From an uncultured Saprospirales bacterium (GTDB lineage Bacteria; Bacteroidota; Bacteroidia; Chitinophagales; JADIYW01): a stretch of 44,752 nucleotides of DNA. The notes under the pieces were generated by a model, which saw only the letters and a program-made list of their open reading frames with translations, had not been told where the DNA came from and ran no database searches. Shown in pieces: positions 30,591 through 39,368 of the stretch (the first letter of the stretch is position 1; the number at the start of each line of letters is the position of its first letter). The translations under genes were made by a program, and so were the position numbers. The stretch spans positions 1 through 44,752 of the forward strand of contig CALLKF010000065.1 of NCBI GenBank assembly GCA_938008535.1, read 5' to 3'.

Positions 30591-30637
30591 AGAGTTTACA
30601 CCTTTCATTATCGCAGATGGCAAAAGGTGCAAACTCT
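30591..30637 (-). terminator. hairpin after the third ExbD gene
   Basis: AGAGTTTRCACCTTT pairs with AAAGGTGYAAACTCT over 15 bp (one G-U in minus-strand RNA) around a 17-base loop, starting 4 bases past the stop at 30642. The U-tract is weak, so it may be a processing or attenuation hairpin. Confidence 0.65.
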
Positions 30638-30641
30638 TTAC

Positions 30642-31187
30642 TTATTGATTTGCATTTACATTATTTGTCATTGCAATTAATTCTTCATTATTTACTGATT
30701 GAATAGCGTAAATTTTTGTATTTGTTATATCCATTTCATCTAAAACATCTACCATATTATTATAGTTTGCATCATCTGTCATTTTAATTAAACAAATTGT
30801 TTTAGTAAAACCGCTTTTATCTTTTTTCCATTTGGCATCTACTAATTTTTGTTTGTTTAAAATAGCTTTTCGAATACCATCAAATGTGTAATTAGATTTT
30901 TTTAAATCAGTAACTTCATTTCCTTCATAGTACCAAACTGTATTGTTTTTATCACAAATAATGTTTAATACTTTAGATTGCTCAATATCGATTGGATATT
31001 CATCATGAATAGGCATAGACAAATTCATGGCAACAGGTTTGGTTAAAGATGTAGTTAGCATAAAAAAAGAAATCAGTAAAAATCCTAAATCTACCATTGG
31101 TGTCATATCAATTGTAGTGGTGTTCTTTTTGGTGTGCGTATTTTTTAGTTTGCAGTTTACGTCGCTTGATGTTTCTGGTAATGTCAT
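30642..31187 (-). CDS. ExbD/TolR family biopolymer transport protein (second TonB module)
   Basis: Part of the proton-driven ExbBD motor that powers TonB. The 181-residue protein has the ExbD N-terminal helix with the conserved Asp: TTIDMTPMVDLGFLLISFFMLTTSL (about residues 24-48; the Asp in MVDLGF is the proton carrier). A periplasmic domain follows. It is a close paralogue of the protein at 33099-33653: SLTKPVAMNLSMPI, ICLIKMTDDANYNNMVDVLDEMDITNTKIYAIQSVN. It follows a TonB gene by 47 bases. There is no exbB partner in this module, so it must share the one at 34331-35143. Confidence 0.92.
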   Translation of the reverse strand: MTLPETSSDVNCKLKNTHTKKNTTTIDMTPMVDLGFLLISFFMLTTSLTKPVAMNLSMPIHDEYPIDIEQSKVLNIICDKNNTVWYYEGNEVTDLKKSNYTFDGIRKAILNKQKLVDAKWKKDKSGFTKTICLIKMTDDANYNNMVDVLDEMDITNTKIYAIQSVNNEELIAMTNNVNANQ

Positions 31188-31234
31188 GTTTACTATGTAT
31201 TTAGATTTATGAATTATGCTGGTTTTTATTGATT

Positions 31235-32065
31235 TTAATTGTGCGAAAAATCAAATGCAACTGGCAATGTAAAATAGACTCTTACTGGTGTACCGTTTTG
31301 CAAACCAGGTTTCCATTTCGGCATTTTTTTAATAGCAGAAATTGCTACTTCACCACAGCGACCACCAATTCCATCTTTAATAACTTCTGGATTGCGCACA
31401 GTTCCGTCAACATCAACATAAAACCGAATAATTACTTTTCCAGATCCACCAGTTTCAATATCTGATGAATATGGATGGATGTTTTCCTGTAAAAATTTCA
31501 TGAGTGCTTCTCTTCCATTTGGAAAACTCGGTAAAATTTGTGAGGTTGGTAAAATAGTAGTTATTGCTGGAACTGGTGTTGGTGGCGAGCTAGGTGGTCC
31601 AGATAAGGACACTGTAATTATAGTTGGCTCTATTGGTTTTACTGGAGCATCTATTCCGTCATTAACCACTACATTTGCAATAGGTTTTTTCGGTAAGTCT
31701 TGTTGTAAAGGAACTGTATTTTGTTCTGTTACTTTTTGTACCACTTTGAAATCTTTAAACATTGTTGTATTCACTTTTGGTGGTTGAGTGATACTTTTTG
31801 GTATTTTAGGTTTTGGAATATCAGGAATTACATTTTTAATATTTTGCGTTTCAATCGTTACAACATGTTCGTCAATAATTGGCTCTATTTTTTTTGTAAT
31901 TGAATTTTTTACGATAAGCATAAAGACAATAAATGCGCTAATGGTAACGAATAAACCGACTGTTGCGTTTTTGTCGATGGTTTGGCGCAATTGAAATGCG
32001 CCATAGTTTTTGTTTCTGTTTTCAAAGATGATTTCATCCATTGATAAATTTTGATAACTGTTCAT
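31235..32065 (-). CDS. TonB energy transducer (second module)
   Basis: An inner-membrane-anchored transducer that spans the periplasm to TonB-dependent receptors. The 276-residue protein has the Bacteroidota TonB N-terminus (LSMDEIIFENRNKNYGAFQLRQ), one membrane helix (about 32-52, VGLFVTISAFIVFMLIV), a proline-rich spacer with IPDIPKPKIPKSITQPP, and a C-terminal TonB domain (about 180-276) including FPNGREALMKFLQENIHP and GKVIIRFYVDVDGTVRNPEVIKDGIGGRCGEVAI. The C-terminal domain resembles those at 32230 and 41538 but is the most diverged of the three. It starts an operon with exbD. Its leader holds interleaved inverted repeats. Confidence 0.93.
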   Translation of the reverse strand: MNSYQNLSMDEIIFENRNKNYGAFQLRQTIDKNATVGLFVTISAFIVFMLIVKNSITKKIEPIIDEHVVTIETQNIKNVIPDIPKPKIPKSITQPPKVNTTMFKDFKVVQKVTEQNTVPLQQDLPKKPIANVVVNDGIDAPVKPIEPTIITVSLSGPPSSPPTPVPAITTILPTSQILPSFPNGREALMKFLQENIHPYSSDIETGGSGKVIIRFYVDVDGTVRNPEVIKDGIGGRCGEVAISAIKKMPKWKPGLQNGTPVRVYFTLPVAFDFSHN

Positions 32066-32102
32066 ACATTTAAATTTTATTATTAAATATAACGCAGTTT
32101 CT

Positions 32103-32159
32103 GCAACTTAATTGCATATAAAATGTTAAAAATGTAATTAAGTTGCATTTTTAACATTT
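32103..32159 (-). promoter_or_regulatory. interleaved inverted repeats in the leader of the second TonB module
   Basis: Two perfect stems overlap. Stem A is GCAACTTAATT (32103-32113) with AATTAAGTTGC (32136-32146). Stem B is AAATGTTAAAAATG (32121-32134) with CATTTTTAACATTT (32146-32159). The left arm of B lies in the loop of A and the right arm of A lies in the loop of B, so they exclude each other or form a pseudoknot. They lie between the terminator of the first module and the second TonB gene. GTTGCATTTTTAACATTT recurs at 35263-35280. Confidence 0.6.
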
Positions 32160-32163
32160 GATT

Positions 32164-32197
32164 AAAAAAAAAATGCTACTCTATGTGAGTAGCATTT
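32164..32197 (-). terminator. strong terminator after the first TonB module
   Basis: AAATGCTACTC and GAGTAGCATTT form an 11-bp perfect stem with a 5-base loop and run into ten T residues on the minus strand, 33 bases past the stop at 32230. Confidence 0.85.
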
Positions 32198-32229
32198 AAA
32201 TTTTAATATTATGAAATAGACTAAATAGA

Positions 32230-33057
32230 CTAGCTTAATTTGAAAGACACTGGTAATGTATAATAAACTTTAACTGGCTTACCTCTTTGTGTGCCAGGTG
32301 TCCATTTTGGCATTTTTTTAATTACACGAATGGCTTCATCAGCGCAACCGCCTCCAACACCATCTTTTAAAACAACGGGTTCTCTAACGGTACCATCAGT
32401 ATCAACATAAAATTTAACAATTACTTTTCCTTCTAGGCCATTTTCACGTGCTAAAGATGGATACAAAATATTTTTTTTCAAGAAACCCATTAATTCAGCA
32501 ATTCCTCCTGGGAAATTAGGCATAACTTCAGCACGGTCGAAAATTTCTGGTTCTCTTGGTGCTTCAGGTTCTGGAGCAGATACTACAGCAGTTCCTGTGC
32601 CAGGTTTGTCTTCTATAATAGCTTTAGCATTTTCATCACCTTTTTGAGTTGTAGTAGAAACATCGACTTTTATATCTTCTTGTTTTACTATTTCTTCTTG
32701 TTTAGCCACTTCCTCATCTTTTTTGGCAATCATCTCTACAAATTTAATGGTAGGACGAACAGGTGGTGGTGGTGGTGGTGGTGGTGGTGCATCTACAGGT
32801 GGTGGTGGTGGTGGTGGCAAATCTACATCAGTCATCTCAATATTAACTTCTTTTTCTTTGGTTAACTTACCTAAAAAAGAGAATATTTTGAACTGAGATG
32901 CCAAAACCACAAATGTAAAAAATGCAATAGCAATTAATAAACCTTTAATTTTATGTCGGTCAATTAATTGTCTGAGTTCGAAAGCACCATAAGATTTATT
33001 TCGTTGTTCAAAAACGATTTCATCCATGGATAACTTTTTATAATCTATTTGACTCAT
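32230..33057 (-). CDS. TonB energy transducer (first module, long polyproline linker)
   Basis: A 275-residue TonB protein. It has the N-terminal MDEIVFEQRNKSYGAFELRQ motif, a membrane helix (about 33-55) and a spacer with two proline runs (7 and 9 prolines, from about residue 79) encoded by long GGT trinucleotide tracts on the plus strand. A Lys/Glu-rich segment (KKDEEVAKQEEIVKQED) follows, then the C-terminal domain (about 178-275) with FPGGIAELMGFLKKN and MPKWTPGTQRGKPVKVYYTLPVSF. It closes the exbB-exbD-exbD-tonB operon and is followed by a strong terminator. Identical blocks in the protein at 41538 point to a recent shared origin of the domain. Confidence 0.95.
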   Translation of the reverse strand: MSQIDYKKLSMDEIVFEQRNKSYGAFELRQLIDRHKIKGLLIAIAFFTFVVLASQFKIFSFLGKLTKEKEVNIEMTDVDLPPPPPPPVDAPPPPPPPPPVRPTIKFVEMIAKKDEEVAKQEEIVKQEDIKVDVSTTTQKGDENAKAIIEDKPGTGTAVVSAPEPEAPREPEIFDRAEVMPNFPGGIAELMGFLKKNILYPSLARENGLEGKVIVKFYVDTDGTVREPVVLKDGVGGGCADEAIRVIKKMPKWTPGTQRGKPVKVYYTLPVSFKLS

Positions 33058-33098
33058 TTTATATTTTTAGTTTTAACCAATCTATTTTATACGGACAA

Positions 33099-33653
33099 CT
33101 ATTGAACTTTGGCATTTCCACCATTTGCAATTGCTTCTGTTTCTAATTTATTTACATCTTGGATAGCATATACTTTTGTGCCTGTGATATCCATTTCATC
33201 TAAAACATCCACCATATTATTGTAATTGGCATCTTCCGTTAGTTTTATTAGACAAATAATTTGTGAAAATCCTTTAGAGTCTTTTCCCCATTTTGCATCC
33301 ACTTCTTTTTGTTTGTCTAAAATTATTTTACGGATGCCATCTGGTGAATAATTGGTGGTTTTCAAACCAGCAGCAACAAAACCAGGATAGTACCAAATAT
33401 TATTTTCTTTATCACAAATAATATTTAAAACTTTTGATTCTGGAATTTCTGCTTTTTTTTCGTCGTTTTTTTCTTTTATTGGCATTGACAAATTCATTGC
33501 CACTGGTTTCGAAAGTGATGTTGTTAACATAAAGAAAGAAATTAGCAAAAAAGCTAAATCCACCATTGGAGTCATATCCACATTCGTAGATGCTTTCTTA
33601 CTACGGACTTTTTTACCTTTGTCGCCACCACTTGAAGTATCAATTTGAGCCAT
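33099..33653 (-). CDS. ExbD/TolR family protein, second of the first module
   Basis: A 184-residue ExbD: a lysine-rich cytosolic start (DKGKKVRSKKASTN), a transmembrane helix with the proton Asp in VDMTPMVDLAFLLISFFMLTTSL (about 25-47), and a periplasmic domain with MNLSMPIKEKNDEKK and ICLIKLTEDANYNNMVDVLDEMDITGTKVYAIQDVN. Highly similar to the third ExbD (30642-31187) and less to the preceding one. It lies 18 bases after exbD1 and 41 before tonB. Confidence 0.94.
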   Translation of the reverse strand: MAQIDTSSGGDKGKKVRSKKASTNVDMTPMVDLAFLLISFFMLTTSLSKPVAMNLSMPIKEKNDEKKAEIPESKVLNIICDKENNIWYYPGFVAAGLKTTNYSPDGIRKIILDKQKEVDAKWGKDSKGFSQIICLIKLTEDANYNNMVDVLDEMDITGTKVYAIQDVNKLETEAIANGGNAKVQ

Positions 33654-33671
33654 TTTTGTTTTTTTTAGTGG

Positions 33672-34304
33672 TTAATCTTTATTTCCTTCTAAAGCTGTTA
33701 CCAACTTAAAGCTGTTTACATCTTTTTCTCTTAACACATCAATTACGCGTTTTATGGCAACGATATTACTGGTTTTATCGCCTTTTATTGCAAAAGTAAT
33801 TTTGTCATCACCATAAGCAAAACGTGTAGCCATTATCCAATCACCTAATTCATTGTTTGTACTGTCTTTAGGAACACCTGTAAGTTGTCCTTTAGATTGC
33901 ATTTCTTTTAATTGATTTTGTTTTAAACCAACCATTTGAGGAATTGCTTGAGCAGGAAAAGCTATTTGTTCTAATTGAGTAAATTGAGCTTTTTGTTTGG
34001 CGTTCAAACTGCCTAACATGGTATATTTTGTACCATATTTTTCTATCATTTTTTCAAGAATATCAGCTTTTCTTCTTGGAGAAGAAGCTACGTAATAGAC
34101 ATTCCCTATTTTATCAACTGAAATAGTTACTAAATCATCTTTTACAGTTTCAGTAGCACGAGAAGCTGGTGTAACAATTTCAACCAATTCGTTAGGTCGA
34201 AATTTAGCTGTTAAAATGAAGAAAGTAAGCAAAAGAAACCCAACATCGCACATGGCTGTCATATCCATGTGGGTACTTTTTCTAGGTACTTTAATTTTTG
34301 GCAT
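33672..34304 (-). CDS. ExbD/TolR family protein, first of the first module
   Basis: A 210-residue ExbD that differs from its two paralogues: RKSTHMDMTAMCDVGFLLLTFFILTAKFRP carries the Asp in CDVGF rather than VDLxF, and the periplasmic domain has an insertion (about 95-150, KQKAQFTQLEQIAFPAQ, QLKEMQSKGQL). It ends IVAIKRVIDVLREKDVNSFKLVTALEGN. Such paired, unequal ExbD subunits are typical of the Bacteroidota motor. It lies 26 bases after exbB. Confidence 0.94.
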   Translation of the reverse strand: MPKIKVPRKSTHMDMTAMCDVGFLLLTFFILTAKFRPNELVEIVTPASRATETVKDDLVTISVDKIGNVYYVASSPRRKADILEKMIEKYGTKYTMLGSLNAKQKAQFTQLEQIAFPAQAIPQMVGLKQNQLKEMQSKGQLTGVPKDSTNNELGDWIMATRFAYGDDKITFAIKGDKTSNIVAIKRVIDVLREKDVNSFKLVTALEGNKD

Positions 34305-34330
34305 AATTTATAAAATTTATACTAAAAAAA

Positions 34331-35143
34331 TTAGTGTTTAGAAGATGCAAAAGATTGAGAAATACTATATCCAATTTCATCAATAGCATAAGTTAAGCTA
34401 TCTATTTTGCTAGTTAAATAATTATACATAATAATTGCTAATGCTGATGTAGCAATACCAATTGCTGTATTTACTAATGCTTCTGAAATACCTTGAGCCA
34501 AAGCAGAAGTATCTGTTGCGCCTGCTTGTCCTAAAGCTGAGAATGAACGCAACATACCTAATACTGTACCTAATAAGGCAACTAATGTACCAACTGTTGC
34601 AATTGTTGAAACTACCGTTAGATTTGCTTCTAGTGCTGGCAATTCTAATGAAGTAGATTCTTCCACTTCTTTTTGGATATTCAATATTTTTTGTTCACCA
34701 GTAAGTTCGGTGTTTTTTTCCATTTCAGCATATTTTTGCAATCCAGCTTGAACAACATTTGCTACCGAACCTTTTTGCTTTGTACATTCAGCTAATGCGC
34801 CATTAATATCATGTGATGCTAATTTGCTTTTAATGTTTTGTAAAAATGCTTCGATAGAGCCATTGCCATGTGCTTTGTTGATAGTTAAAAAACGTTCAAT
34901 AGAGAATGTAATTAACACAATAAACATAGATAATAAGAATGGAACGATAAATCCACCATGATAAATTAAACCCATGTAGTTACCAGGTATTACTTCTTTT
35001 TTTGCTGGATCTTTAAAATTTGATGCAGCACCAAATACAAGGTGGAAGATTAATTCTGCAACTATTAATGCTACAATGATTACCACAATTGGAGGTAGTT
35101 TAAATCCGTTTTTTACGGTGTTTGCTGTTTGTCCTTGAGCCAT
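34331..35143 (-). CDS. exbB: MotA/TolQ/ExbB proton-channel protein
   Basis: ExbB forms the pentameric proton channel that drives TonB with ExbD. From the ATG at 35143 the protein is 270 residues (MAQGQTANTVKNG). Helix 1 is PIVVIIVALIVAELIF, helix 2 GGFIVPFLLSMFIVLITFSIERFLTI, and helices 3 and 4 are in LTVVSTIATVGTLVALLGTVLGMLRSFSALGQAG and GISEALVNTAIGIATSALAIIMYNYL, the signature block of the family. The TTG at 35152 is an unlikely start. It heads the operon and must serve three ExbD proteins. An inverted repeat and shared 18-mer lie upstream. Confidence 0.94.
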   Translation of the reverse strand: MAQGQTANTVKNGFKLPPIVVIIVALIVAELIFHLVFGAASNFKDPAKKEVIPGNYMGLIYHGGFIVPFLLSMFIVLITFSIERFLTINKAHGNGSIEAFLQNIKSKLASHDINGALAECTKQKGSVANVVQAGLQKYAEMEKNTELTGEQKILNIQKEVEESTSLELPALEANLTVVSTIATVGTLVALLGTVLGMLRSFSALGQAGATDTSALAQGISEALVNTAIGIATSALAIIMYNYLTSKIDSLTYAIDEIGYSISQSFASSKH

Positions 35144-35253
35144 GATTGTCAATTTTAGTTTAAAATGATGTTGATTTATTGTTTAACGTGAGCCGTAAAA
35201 ATAGTTTTTTTTTTTAATACTACAATGCTTTAACGTAAAAATACAAAATATAT

Positions 35254-35280
35254 TGCAACATGGTTGCATTTTTAACATTT
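35254..35280 (-). promoter_or_regulatory. palindrome and shared 18-mer upstream of exbB
   Basis: TGCAAC-ATG-GTTGCA (35254-35268) is a perfect 6-bp palindrome, overlapped by GTTGCATTTTTAACATTT (35263-35280), identical to 32142-32159 upstream of the other TonB module. No exact TAnnTTTG is seen close by. Candidate common operator. Confidence 0.5.
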
Positions 35281-35330
35281 TTTAGTTTATCATAAAGAAG
35301 TTTATGCAACAATTATACCGTCTACAACAA

Positions 35331-36707
35331 TTACTTTCCGATACAGAATTTTCCAAAAATAGTTGCTAGTATATCTTTATCTATATCAATCACACCAGTA
35401 ATTTGTCCAAGATGACGTAGTGCAGTTTTTATGTCTTGTGAAATAAAATCTGATGAGATATTTTGTTGTAGTTTTTGTATCACTTCATCTATCGCATTTT
35501 GAGATTTTTGTAATGCTTCATAATGTCGTTGATTGGTAATAATTACTGCGTTTTGATCAATCTTATCTTTCAAAAGTAATTTAATCAAAGCCGTCTTCAG
35601 TTCGTCAATTCCAACTTTTTCTTTGGCAGAAATGGCAATAAAATTATCTGAAAAAACTGGTTCTGAAACATCCAGATTCGATTTATCCAAATCTTGTTTA
35701 TTTCCTAAAATAATTACTTTTTTATTTTTAGGAATTATTTTCAATTCTTCTTCAACAACTGCAAAATCTTCACTTGAAATATCAAATAAATAAATTACGA
35801 TATCTGCTTTGTCAATGGTTTCTTTGCTGCGTTCAATGCCAATTTTTTCAATTTCATCTTTTGCTTCACGTAAACCAGCCGTGTCAATAAATCTAAACAA
35901 ATAACCATCTATGGTTAATATTTCTTCTATTGTATCTCGAGTAGTGCCTGCAATTGCTGATACAATGGCACGTTCTTCATTTAATAAAGCATTTAACAAA
36001 GTTGATTTTCCTGCATTTGGCTTGCCGATAATTGCTACTGGAATTCCATTTTTGATGGCGTTTCCAAATTGGAAACTTTGCAGCAAAACTTCTATTTCTA
36101 GTTGAATTTGATGCAGCAAAATGTTCAATTGTTTTCTATCTGCAAATTCCACATCTTCTTCGCCAAAATCTAATTCTAATTCGATCAAAGCTGCAAAATC
36201 GATTAAAGAAGTACGTAATTCTTTTAATTTGGAAGAAATACCACCACGCATTTGCTGCATGGCAATTTTGTGTGCTGCTTGCGAATCTGAAGCAATAATA
36301 TCTGCAACGGCTTCTGCTTGCGACAAATCAAATCTGCCATTTAAGAATGCTCTTTGTGTAAATTCACCAGGTTTGGCTGGTCGTGCACCATTATCTATTA
36401 AAGCTGTTATAATTTTTTGGAGAATATATGGCGAACCATGACACGAAATTTCTACAACATTTTCTTTAGTATAAGACGAAGGTGCTAAAAACAAACTCAC
36501 CAAAACTTCATCCAAAATCTCATGCTTGTGTATTATTTTTCCTAAATGAATAGTATGAGAAGCTTGTTCTAATATATTTTTTCCGCTGAAAATGGTATTT
36601 ACAATTTTAACAGCATCTTCGCCAGACAAGCGAATAACGCCAATGGCTCCAACTCCATTTGGTGTTGATATGGCAACTATTGTGTCCTTATTATTTGCTT
36701 GATTCAT
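35331..36707 (-). CDS. mnmE: tRNA modification GTPase MnmE
   Basis: MnmE (TrmE) with MnmG modifies U34 of certain tRNAs. The 458-residue protein begins with the folate-binding domain (DTIVAISTPNGVGAIGVIRLSGEDA), contains the helical domain (GEFTQRAFLNGRFDLSQAEAVADII) and an inserted G domain (about 222-375) with GKPNAGKSTLLN, GTTRDTIEE, DTAGLREAKDEIEKIGIERS and GNKQDLDKS, and ends with the conserved FCIGK (CxGK). Length is normal. It is alone on the minus strand, divergent from the SLBB exporter gene with about 190 bases between starts. Confidence 0.97.
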   Translation of the reverse strand: MNQANNKDTIVAISTPNGVGAIGVIRLSGEDAVKIVNTIFSGKNILEQASHTIHLGKIIHKHEILDEVLVSLFLAPSSYTKENVVEISCHGSPYILQKIITALIDNGARPAKPGEFTQRAFLNGRFDLSQAEAVADIIASDSQAAHKIAMQQMRGGISSKLKELRTSLIDFAALIELELDFGEEDVEFADRKQLNILLHQIQLEIEVLLQSFQFGNAIKNGIPVAIIGKPNAGKSTLLNALLNEERAIVSAIAGTTRDTIEEILTIDGYLFRFIDTAGLREAKDEIEKIGIERSKETIDKADIVIYLFDISSEDFAVVEEELKIIPKNKKVIILGNKQDLDKSNLDVSEPVFSDNFIAISAKEKVGIDELKTALIKLLLKDKIDQNAVIITNQRHYEALQKSQNAIDEVIQKLQQNISSDFISQDIKTALRHLGQITGVIDIDKDILATIFGKFCIGK

Positions 36708-36748
36708 TATAATTAATTGATAATCTTTATTTTGTATTTAAATTTCAC

Positions 36749-36773
36749 TTTCATTTTCATTTTCATTTTCGCT
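36749..36773. repeat. short hexanucleotide tandem repeat
   Basis: About four units of TTTCAT (CTTTCATTTTCATTTTCATTTTCG) lie in the divergent region between mnmE and the SLBB gene. A possible length-variable tract; nothing shows that it matters. Confidence 0.5.
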
Positions 36774-36865
36774 TTCTTCATCACTTTCCAACAAACATAA
36801 CACTTTTTAAGATACGCACAAATGCAGAATCTTTGATTTTACTATCTACTTACATGTTAGTTTAT

Positions 36866-36873
36866 TACCTTTG
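36866..36873 (+). promoter_or_regulatory. TAnnTTTG -7 box of the polysaccharide export genes
   Basis: TACCTTTG, an exact match to the consensus, places transcription near 36879, about 18 bases before the ATG at 36897. No -33 TTTG at canonical spacing is visible. Confidence 0.5.
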
Positions 36874-36896
36874 TGTTCCTTCTAACGTAAACATTG

Positions 36897-39362
36897 ATGA
36901 AAAAATTATTTACTCTAATTATTGTAAGCTTAGCAACACTTACCACACAAGCTCAATTAAGTGCTTTAACTGCAGGAACTAACGCTGGTGCCTTAGTTAG
37001 CAGTTCAGCAACTTCAGCTATGAGACAACTTTCACAATTATATAGTACAAGCAAAACGGCTGGCAATAATACTGCCAATGCTGGTACAGCTACTAAAGCA
37101 GCAGCACCAAATTTATCTCAATTGCAATTGTTAGGAATAGACCCAACAAACATTGCCAAATTTTATAGAGATAATGTAGCCGATATGAATGGTGAAGATG
37201 GTAGCTTACAATCTTTACTAACAGAAATTAGCGATTTAAGATCTAGACAAGAACAAATGCAGAACATGTTGGATTCTGTAAATGCAAAATCAGTAGTTCC
37301 TGAAACAAAACCAAACGATATTTTTGGTCATGATTTTTTCTCATCTGGTAGATTAGCATTATTTATAAAATCTTCTGACAACAAAGCACCAGATTCGTAT
37401 ATTTTGGATGCTGGTGATGAGTTAAATATTGCAGTTTGGGGAAATGCCGACTACAATAATAGCTTCACAGTAAGTTCAGATGGCTATATTCAAATCCCAG
37501 AATTTGGTAGAATTTATGTAAAAGGATTAACTTTTGGTGCTGTTAAATCTCAAATTGGCAAAAGATTGGCAACTTTTATAAATCCTGCAAATACCAAATA
37601 TGAGATTACGTTGAATTATGCGCGCACCATTGAAGTAAATATTGTTGGTGAAGTGAAATTGCCAGGTACCTATCAGATACCTGCTATCAATTCAATTTAC
37701 AATGCAGTAAATGCAGCAAACGGAATTACTGATATTGGAAGTGTCCGTGATATTCAAGTACGTCGCGATGGAAAAACTATAAAACGTTTTGATGTTTATG
37801 AATTTTTATTTAATCCACTTTCTATGCAGAATTTTTATTTACAAAAAGGAGATTTCATTTATGTTTCTACACAAAATAAATTAATAAAAATTAATGGTGC
37901 TGTTCGTCGTCCAGCAAAATATGAACTTTTAAAGAATGAAAACTTAAATGAAATCATTCGATTTGCAGGTGGACTATCTGCAGATGCTTATGTCAAGTCA
38001 TTTCAAATTACTAGAACAACAGGCAACACCACACAAATAATAGATGTAAATTATGAAGATGTTTTAAACAGCAATAGCAACTATAATTTAATTGATGGCG
38101 ATATTATTAATGTAACAACTATACCTGGTGGCATTGAAAATTATATAAACATTAATGGCTTAGTTCGTTTTCCAGGAAAATATGAATTAAAAGAAGGATT
38201 TAGAGTAACTGACATTATTAAAATTGCTGGTGGAATCCGTACAGATGCTTATTTAGACAGAGCATATCTAAAAAGAAAATTGGATGACAATACATTTGTC
38301 AATCAAAAAATTTCATTGAAAGACATTATTTTAGATGAAGCTAATTCTGATAATTATTTATTACAAAAAGGTGATGCTGTTGAGATATTTTCTAAAGAGA
38401 ATTTTATAGAAAAATTTGTAGTTTCAATAGATGGTTCCGTTTTAAAACCAACTGTTATGGATTTTACAGATGGTATGACTTTAAACGATTTATTATTTTA
38501 TGCTGGTGGATTGAAAAAAGAAGCTGCTAGCTCAAAAATTGAAATATCACGCGTAATGGATATCAGTTCTAATCCAGACATGAAATTTAAACCACAACAC
38601 ATTGTTGTAGATACATTTCAAATTGGTCCAAATTTAGAATTAGATGCAAAATCAAAATTATTTCAATTGGCACCATTAGACAAAGTATATGTTCGCAAAA
38701 TTTATGGTTTTGATTTACAAATGAATGTAACTTTAAAAGGCGAAGTAAAATATCCAGGTATTTACCCAATACTACATAAAAACGAAACTGTTTTAGATTT
38801 AATTCAACGTGCTGGTGGATTAACACCTTACGCTTATGTTGAAGATGCAAAATTAACTCGTCCAGATAGAAATTTACCAAAAACCATTTTTGAATTAAGA
38901 GATGCATTCAAAGATCCAAAATCTAGAGCAAATTATATCTTAAAAGAAAATGATGAAATTGAGATACCAACAATCAATCAATTAGTAAGCATTCGTGGTG
39001 CGGTTGGTTATCCTGGTTTAGATTCTACAGAAACCATTAACGGAAAATTTATTCCTGGCAAAACAGCTCGTTGGTATATCAGACACTACGCAGCTGGATT
39101 TAAAGGTGCGAAAAAGAAAACTACTTTAGTCATTTATCCAAATAGAAAAGTAGAATATACGCATTCTTTTATTGGAATCAAAAGATATCCAGTAGTTGAT
39201 AATGAAGGAGCTTTAATTACCGTAGATAAAAAAATCAAGAAACCAAGACCTCCAAAAGGACCAGAAGCTGCATTAAATTGGAATATTATTTTACCAAGTG
39301 TAATTGCTGCGTTAACATCCGTTGCTAGTACACTTACGCTTATCTTTGTTTTGAAAAAATAA
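36897..39362 (+). CDS. SLBB-domain polysaccharide export outer-membrane protein (Wza-like, long form)
   Basis: From the ATG at 36897 (the TTG three bases earlier is an unlikely start) the 821-residue product begins with a signal peptide (MKKLFTLIIVSLATLTTQAQ) and a low-complexity Ala/Thr segment. It then has the Poly_export domain (about 165-250: YILDAGDELNIAVWGNADYNNSFTVSSDGYIQIPEFGRIYVKG) and about six SLBB beta-grasp repeats (VNIVGEVKLPGTYQIP, ININGLVRFPGKYELKEG, VTLKGEVKYPGIYPI and others). A C-terminal hydrophobic helix is WNIILPSVIAALTSVASTLTLIFVLKK. That is more than twice E. coli Wza. It exports capsular or exopolysaccharide through the outer membrane and is followed 6 bases later by the Wzz-type partner. 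Confidence 0.93.
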   Translation: MKKLFTLIIVSLATLTTQAQLSALTAGTNAGALVSSSATSAMRQLSQLYSTSKTAGNNTANAGTATKAAAPNLSQLQLLGIDPTNIAKFYRDNVADMNGEDGSLQSLLTEISDLRSRQEQMQNMLDSVNAKSVVPETKPNDIFGHDFFSSGRLALFIKSSDNKAPDSYILDAGDELNIAVWGNADYNNSFTVSSDGYIQIPEFGRIYVKGLTFGAVKSQIGKRLATFINPANTKYEITLNYARTIEVNIVGEVKLPGTYQIPAINSIYNAVNAANGITDIGSVRDIQVRRDGKTIKRFDVYEFLFNPLSMQNFYLQKGDFIYVSTQNKLIKINGAVRRPAKYELLKNENLNEIIRFAGGLSADAYVKSFQITRTTGNTTQIIDVNYEDVLNSNSNYNLIDGDIINVTTIPGGIENYININGLVRFPGKYELKEGFRVTDIIKIAGGIRTDAYLDRAYLKRKLDDNTFVNQKISLKDIILDEANSDNYLLQKGDAVEIFSKENFIEKFVVSIDGSVLKPTVMDFTDGMTLNDLLFYAGGLKKEAASSKIEISRVMDISSNPDMKFKPQHIVVDTFQIGPNLELDAKSKLFQLAPLDKVYVRKIYGFDLQMNVTLKGEVKYPGIYPILHKNETVLDLIQRAGGLTPYAYVEDAKLTRPDRNLPKTIFELRDAFKDPKSRANYILKENDEIEIPTINQLVSIRGAVGYPGLDSTETINGKFIPGKTARWYIRHYAAGFKGAKKKTTLVIYPNRKVEYTHSFIGIKRYPVVDNEGALITVDKKIKKPRPPKGPEAALNWNIILPSVIAALTSVASTLTLIFVLKK

Positions 39363-39368
39363 TAGAAT

